From positions 23,296,759 to 23,360,758 of the forward strand of contig NC_080714.1 of NCBI RefSeq assembly GCF_019097595.1: 64,000 nt of DNA, given 5' to 3'. The notes beneath the pieces are model-generated. The model worked only from the letters and a program-made list of their open reading frames with translations, was not told where the DNA came from and ran no database searches. The stretch's first letter is position 1. Every line of letters begins with the position of its first letter. Below are positions 58,337 through 64,000 of the stretch, piece after piece. The position numbers and the translations under genes were made by a program. This stretch comes from Hemibagrus wyckioides (taxonomy: Eukaryota > Chordata > Actinopteri > Siluriformes > Bagridae).

Positions 58337-60653
58337 CTGGAAAGAGGAAGAAGGCCGTAGTTACGTCAGATAGGAAGTAATTATTAATCTACTATATATC
58401 TGGTAGAAAATGTTTCTGAAATTGTCTTTATCTTAAATAGTTTTGCTCAAATTGTATTAGTATATAATAATTATGTGATACCGAACTATAAAAAATAAAC
58501 AAATAAGATAAACACAAACAAACAACAACAATAATAATAATTATTATTATTATTATTATTACAACATGTGTAATTTTCAGAACTACACTATATTGCCAAA
58601 AGTTTTGGGACACCCACCCAACAAAAATTGAATTCAGGTGTTGTTTTTCAGGAGCTGGGCTTGGCCCCTTAGTTCCAGTGAAAGGAACTCTTAATGCTTC
58701 AGCATACCAAGACATTTTGGACAATTTCATGCTCCCAACTTTGTGGGAACAGTTTGGGGATGACCCCTTCCTGTTCCAACATGACTGCACACCAGTGCAC
58801 AAAGCAAGGTCCATAAAGACATGGATGAGCGAGTTTGGTGTGGAGGAACTTGACTGGCCTGCACAGAGTCCTGACCTCAATACGACAGAACACCTTTGGG
58901 ATGAATTAGAGCGGAGACAGAGCCAGACCTTCTCGTCCAACATCAGTGCCTGACCTCACAAATGTGCTTCTAGAGGAATGGTCAAAAATTCCCATAAACA
59001 CGCTCCTAAACTTTGTGGAAATCCTTCCCAGAAGAATTGAAGCTGTTATAGCTGCAAAGGACGGGCCAACTGCATATTACATTCATGTGCATGTAAAGGC
59101 AGATGTCCCAAAACTTTTGGCAATATAGTGTCTATCTCGTAGAAAATCTCCACACGGAAGTCTGAAGAATGTTGTTCCTGCACTCACTGTATTGAGTGTC
59201 AAATCTTTTATGACTCAAACTATTAAAATAACAGAACTGTCAGTCAGAACTATAAAACTCCAAGCTCTTAGAATATATAGTGATGGTGATATGAACTTGA
59301 CAAGAAGTTTTTTTTTCCCATTTTAATAACATTTCCTTTTAAAGTCTCGGGGTCGTCACACTAAAACCATTCACACTGATGCCAGAACATATTGACCTGT
59401 TTTGCTGTGTCAAATGCAGCCATAGCAACAAGGATTTTATTCAAAAAACAGAAGAAAATCCAGTCAAGAAACTTGGAATAATCCAGCCTGGAGCTCTAGC
59501 TACTGCGTCTGATGTTGTTTCTGGGTGATGTTTCTGTGTACTGAGTGACTCTCGTTCATTCTTACCTTGTGTTTGAAAGGCCATGAGAGAAGTGGGTCGT
59601 ACTCTCCTTTCATAATCACGAAGAAAAGAGACATGTGCGTCCCCTTCCCCTGTCCGTCTCCAAACATGTACAACCGCATGCACACTTTAAATCCATACTT
59701 GGATGTATAGAAGGCTGAAAAAGAAGTAAACAGAGCAATTCCAAACATGAGGGAGTGACACGAAGTATAAAAATGATAAGACATAAAAGATAGAAATCAA
59801 TATATTTATCTCTGTCACGTGAACATTATTGTTTGGATTTTGTTCAAGTTATATCCTCAAAGATGATTATTTTCCTTAAAGATGACTAAGTTGTAATATG
59901 TGCAGGTCAGTGTTTCTGACATTTAAAAGAAATCACACAGTATGAACACGGCCTTAACTCGAAACACAGATACGACTGCTAAAACAATAATTATAATACA
60001 CACAGTGTGTACACAGATCAGGCATAGTATTATAACCACCTGCCTAATATTGTGTTGGTCCCCCTTTTCCTGCCAAAACAGCCCTGACCCGTCAAGGCAT
60101 GGACTCTAGATCCCTGAAGGTGTGCTGTGGCATCTGGCACCAAGATGTTAGCAGCAGATCCTTTAAGTCCTATAAGTTTCCCCACTGCAGAACTGTGATG
60201 CACTGTGTATTCTGATGCCATTCTATCAGAACCAGCATTAACTTCTTCAGTAATTTGAGCAACAGTAGCTTGTCTGTTGGATCGGATCACACGGACCAGC
60301 CTTCGCTGCCCACGTGCATCAGTGAGCCTTGGCCATCCAGTGACCCTGTCGCTAGTTCTCCACTGTTCCTTCCTTGGACCACTTTTGATAGATACTGACC
60401 ACTGCAGACCGGGAACACCTCACAAGAGCTGCAGTTTTGGAGATGCTCTGATCCAGTGGTCTAGCCATCACAATTTGGCCCTTGTCAAACTCGCTCAAAT
60501 CCTTACGCTTGTCCATTTTTCCTGCTTCTAACACATCAACTTTGAGGACAAAATGTTCACTTGCTGCCTAATATATCCCACCCACTAACAGGTACCATGA
60601 TGAGGAGTGTTATTCACGTCACCTGTCACTGCTCATAATGTTATGCCTGATCG

Positions 60654-60694
<41 letters not shown>

Positions 60695-61065
60695 CTACTA
60701 ATATTTATTAGATTATAATAATAGATAATAGATTATTATAAAGATTATAAAGGAAGTTTTGGGCCCTCTTGCATTGTGTTATAAAATAAAATGCATTCTA
60801 TACTGCATACAGATCCATCCCTGCAGCACGCGGTTGTGCGTGTGTGTTTGTGTATGTATATATATATATATATATGTATATGTATACCTGGTGAGTACTG
60901 GCTGCTCATTTGCCCTGTGGATGCCTCTCTTAGCTTCTGACTGACATCACAGATCTTCCAGAGAAACGTGCCGTCATGAGACACGTCCTGCTGCGCACTG
61001 ATGCTCTGCTGCAGGGAGGCAATGTGCAAGTCTTTCCTGATCATCCTCTGCTGCTGGTCTGCAAC
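58118..61065 (-). CDS. traf1: traf1 (TNF receptor-associated factor 1), 3' part, three exons
   Basis: Cytoplasmic adaptor of TNF-receptor signalling that trimerises with TRAF2 and binds receptor tails through its MATH/TRAF-C domain. Coding segments on the minus strand: 61065-60888, 59714-59566, 58336-58118, which join in phase to about 181 residues and a TGA at 58118-58120. They cover the last heptads of the coiled coil and the complete MATH domain. TRAF1 rather than TRAF2 is indicated by [15 protein letters not shown] and [17 protein letters not shown], and by the neighbouring phf19. The N-terminal zinc-finger and most coiled-coil exons are not in 61.1-64.0 kb and probably lie beyond the window. 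Confidence 0.92.
58525..58562. repeat. (ATA)/(ATT)n tract
   Basis: Trinucleotide run beside the left end of the deleted Tc1 at 58586. Confidence 0.85.
58586..59130 (+). mobile_element. Internally deleted Tc1 (TIR family A relative) in a traf1 intron
   Basis: Ends are cactatattgccaaaagttt and aaacttttggcaatatagtg, with gggacaccc/gggtgtccc-type continuation that differs from the 32951 element. The left half of the transposase is absent. The right part (58678-59070) keeps [10 protein letters not shown] and DLNTTEHLW and has lost its frame near 58920. About 545 bases. Confidence 0.85.
59566..59714 (-). CDS. traf1: traf1 exon: central MATH domain
   Basis: 149 bases. Reads [20 protein letters not shown], then [20 protein letters not shown] and WPFKHK. 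These are beta strands that form the receptor-peptide groove in TRAF family structures. Acceptor TTTCAG, donor AAG|GTAAGA. Confidence 0.94.
60010..60658 (-). mobile_element. Tc1 deletion derivative (TIR family B) in a traf1 intron
   Basis: Left end tacacagatcaggcatagta, right end tgttatgcctgatcggtgta. On the minus strand the transposase N-terminus is readable ([20 protein letters not shown] then [20 protein letters not shown], a helix-turn-helix), then [20 protein letters not shown], then a jump to the C-terminal end. The catalytic core is deleted. Confidence 0.85.
60655..60692. repeat. (TA)n microsatellite abutting a Tc1 end
   Basis: TA run that begins exactly at the TA target site of the Tc1 copy at 60010-60658. 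A second TA run is at 60855-60876, beside the traf1 exon donor. Confidence 0.92.
60888..61065 (-). CDS. traf1: traf1 exon: coiled-coil end and start of MATH domain
   Basis: 178 bases. Reads [20 protein letters not shown] then the MATH opening [20 protein letters not shown]. The acceptor follows a 15-T run (TTTAG) and the donor is CCAG|GTATAC. Intron sequence beyond the donor is a TA/TG microsatellite. Confidence 0.92.
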
Positions 61066-62423
61066 CTAAAAAAAAAAAAAAACCCACCACAACATGCAAT
61101 CTGTCAAAACGGGACAGGACAGTCCAACACTCCACAGAGATATTCTTCATTGCTTTATTTATTTTATATTTATGTATATGCATCATAAAGCGACAGGCTT
61201 TCTCAGATCTGCCAGAATGAACACATTTACTACAAACCTTGGTCTGATCTTTTCGCAGGGTATCAGTTTTTTAAATGAGATTCGCGAGTTCAGGGACGTA
61301 ATCCTGCACAGCTACACAACTCTGGACTGATAACAAGCTGGCTCATGCAGCGATAATGATATGTCTTTATCACCTGACTGCTCTGAGCTCACCAAACCAG
61401 GCTCACGAACTCATCCCCTGAGGCTTTTATCGATACACACAGGAGTCCCAGATACAGAATCTTTATTTATTTCTAGTTAAATCAAACCCATGCTGTACAT
61501 GAGCCAGGAATAAATTTCCACTAGAATATCATTGATTTACAGTGAACTCATTTCTAACTCACCATATCAGTCATTCACAGTCAGACACACGTGCATCTGA
61601 CTTGCAAACAAAATCAACCAGGAGGAAAATTATGAGCTTGTTTGCAGAACAGAAAATGAATTTAGACGTTTCGAATGACTATTTACATTATTGATGGAGA
61701 TGAAGCAGCATGCACGGGGGATTGAGCACAGGTGCCGGAGCAGCTTTTGTTAACTTCATTAGCATTACCAGTGCAAACGAGTCAATAGATATGCGCCGTA
61801 GTTATAAAACATGATGAAAAATGCCATGTTTTTAATGTGAAACGCAGCTTCATTCTGTAGTGCTCTGCAATGTGCATGATTATGCTACCTAGTTTGCTAA
61901 TGAATGAATCAGAAGTAACCAATATTTACCATTAGATAGATTTTGACTTCTATAGGCAGTTGCATCAGTTACAGGACTCTAACCCGTGATTACAACTAAA
62001 TCAGGGCTAAATGTAGCTAGAAAATGGACAACTTCAACATGCAATGTTATGCAAATTCTATTAATTCATGCCTTTAAGGGATGCCAAAGAGACACCCAGT
62101 CTTTATCATACTGAACTATTTTACTGAGATAGATCCAGGGCCGATCCAATCCATCCAATCAAGTTCAACACAACGGTCCAGTGGCTTCTTCTTCGTTCAG
62201 ACACACACAGATTGTGTAGCATGAGAAGCTTACTGAAGATGACAAATTGGCATGATTTTTTTATCGGATGCTGAGCCGAGACAGGCCTGAGAGAAGTACA
62301 TGATTTATAAGAAGAACTTTGAAAAGGGAAAACTAAATATAAGGAGTAAAAGGTTCATTTTATTTGCTTGGAAATGTAAGTATGATTATTCAGTTCCCAT
62401 AAAGTTAAGTATAAATAAAAGAA
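61066..62423 (-). other. traf1 intron, no further exon seen
   Basis: No frame bounded by splice sites with TRAF coiled-coil or zinc-finger character on the minus strand, and nothing recognised on the plus strand. Confidence 0.5.
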
Positions 62424-62870
62424 ATTCTGACACCTTTCTATCAGAACCAGCATTAACTTCTTTAGTCATCTGAGCAACAGTAGCTCATCTGTTAGATCAG
62501 ATCACACGGTCCAGCCTTCACTCCCCATGTCCATCAATGAGACTTGGCCGTCCATGACCCTGTCGCCGGTTCACCACTGTTCTTTCCTTGGACCACTTTT
62601 GATAGATACTGACCACTGCAGACCGGGAACACCCCACAAGAGCTGCAATTTTTTATAGATGCTCTGATCCAGTCGTCTAGCCATCACAATTTGGCCCTTG
62701 TCAAACTCGCTCAAATCCTTACACTTGCCCATTTTCTTCTAACACATCAACTTTGAGGACAAAATGTCCACTTGCTGCCTAATATATCCCACCCACTAAC
62801 AGGTGCCATAATGAGGAGATCATCAGTGTTATTCACTTCACCTCTCACTGCTCATAATGTTATGCCTGAT
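62424..62870 (-). mobile_element. Truncated Tc1 deletion derivative (TIR family B)
   Basis: Right end tgttatgcctgattaat, left terminal repeat missing. The body from ttctgacacctttctatcag to ctcataatgttatg parallels the copies at 6223-6680 and 60010-60658. Confidence 0.78.
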
Positions 62871-63545
62871 TAATCTGTTTAGCATCCACAAGAGGGAAAT
62901 GCTCATAAGTGCACATGCATTCAGGTTTTACTTTTTTATATTATTATAGGCATTAAAAGCATCTTGGGGCTGTTTACAGTGAATTACAACCATTTTTTTT
63001 TTCGTCTTAAATAAACCATTGTCCTCACTGCATTGCCAGCTCATAGATTCCACCCTGATTATGGAAGAACGCTTTGACATGTCAGCATCAGGAAGACTAT
63101 ATGCACTATTTAAACCATACTAATGACAGTAGATCGGTTAGTGGTGCTTGAGGAACACAGATAAGGTATTTAATATGAAGTACTTTGGTAAAGGTTATGA
63201 CATCCTTAATGGACTTGCAGCAAGAGATAACAAGGCACAAATCTTTTAATGGAGTTCCTTACTGGGGTCTTATCACATTAGGTTGTGATAAGTACGTCTT
63301 AAAATAGTTATTCAGGTTATCCTACACTCAGTTAGAAGATAAGATCATCGTATAGCAGTGAAAACATAGCAGACAAAAGGGGTAATTTCAGAGTTTGATA
63401 CTGAAGACTAAAATCTGTTGGTCCATTTCCTCTTTGTAACAGAGGCCAAAAAATGGAATTTCCTCCTGTTTTGTTGTGTCTATGTTCAGTACTTAATGTC
63501 TTTGTCATGTCACACTCCACAGTGATGCTTAATATGAAGCTCATA
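62871..63545. other. Non-coding, nothing recognised
   Basis: Probably traf1 intron or upstream sequence. Confidence 0.4.
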
Positions 63546-63990
63546 CACTGTATTGCCAAAGGAACTCTTAATGCTTCAGCATACCAAGACATTTTGGACA
63601 ATTTCTTTGTGGGAACAGTTTGGGGATGACCCCTTCCTGTTCCAACATGGCTGCACACCAGTGCACAAAGCAAGGTCCATAAATACATGGATGAGTGAGT
63701 TTGGTGTGGAGGAACATGACTGGCCTGCACAGAGTCCTGACCTCAACCTGATAGAATAGATGGGATGAATTAGAGTGGAGACTGCGAGCCAGTCCTTCTC
63801 GTCCAACATCAGTGCCTGACCTCAAAAAGGCTCTTCTAGAGGAATGGTCAAAAGAAGGAGCATGAAATTGTACAAAATGTCTTAGTGTGCTGAAGCATTA
63901 CGAGTTCCTTTCACTGGAACTAAGGGGCCGAGCCCAACCCCTGAATTCAATGATTTGGAGGGGTGTCCCAAAACTTTTGGCAATATAGTG
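63546..63990 (+). mobile_element. Fold-back rearranged Tc1 copy
   Basis: Ends cactgtattgcc and ggcaatatagtg. The first part (63559-63853) runs forward through the transposase region (QHGCTPVHKA, DLNLIE). From about 63860 the sequence turns into the reverse complement of the element's own 5' interior (gaaattgtacaaaatgtctt, ctgaagcattacgagttcct, tggaactaaggggccgagcc) before the terminal repeat. The copy is therefore an inverted duplication with long arms and encodes nothing. Confidence 0.8.
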
Positions 63991-64000
63991 CATGAAAGTA

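Noticed and set aside
58428..58943. 171-codon minus-strand frame
   Set aside because: Antisense of the deleted Tc1 plus an ATT microsatellite.

Overview
The window is eukaryotic, from a ray-finned fish genome. Introns are short to medium, simple-sequence and minisatellite DNA is very abundant, several Tc1/mariner families are present as degraded copies, and there are tRNA-derived SINEs of the teleost type. Two intron-containing genes are recognisable from their protein sequence, and their order matches the vertebrate PHF19-TRAF1 neighbourhood. The repeat repertoire suggests an otophysan fish such as a catfish, but that is only an impression.

Layout. 1-20 kb: largely non-coding, with a TCCA array at the left edge, a 2.2-kb 23-bp minisatellite (3.4-5.6 kb), a Tc1 deletion derivative, several SINEs, a (GTGA)n block followed by a 41-copy 20-bp minisatellite (16.4-17.8 kb), and two minus-strand stretches (14.15 kb and 19.4 kb) that look like exons of an unidentified gene or genes. 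20.9-21.6 kb: a duplicated purine-rich block that carries a poly(A) signal in each copy.

21.6-51.9 kb, minus strand: a complete phf19 (Polycomb-like 3) gene. I place one non-coding first exon in a CpG-rich promoter near 51.7-51.9 kb and 14 coding exons from 45027 down to the TAA at 24188. The phases join without conflict into a 562-residue protein with Tudor, PHD1, PHD2, extended-homology (winged-helix) and C-terminal chromo-like segments. Introns hold a nearly intact Tc1 element nested in an older relative (32.4-34.3 kb) and other repeats.

52.4-56.1 kb: a 3.7-kb CTGA array interrupted by TTATCT, between the two genes. 57-61.1 kb, minus strand: the last three coding exons of traf1, encoding the end of the coiled coil and the whole MATH/TRAF-C domain. 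The 5' part of traf1 lies beyond the right edge, or at least is not visible in 61.1-64.0 kb. The right end also carries four Tc1-derived copies, one of them a fold-back rearrangement.

Biology: PHF19 is an accessory subunit of PRC2 that reads H3K36 methylation and binds CpG DNA. TRAF1 is a TNF-receptor signalling adaptor. They act in separate pathways and are linked here only by conserved neighbourhood. I found no evidence for a new multi-gene system. The most interesting signals are a splice acceptor embedded in a (TG)n microsatellite, tandem arrays that multiply transcription-factor-like motifs, and rearranged Tc1 copies.
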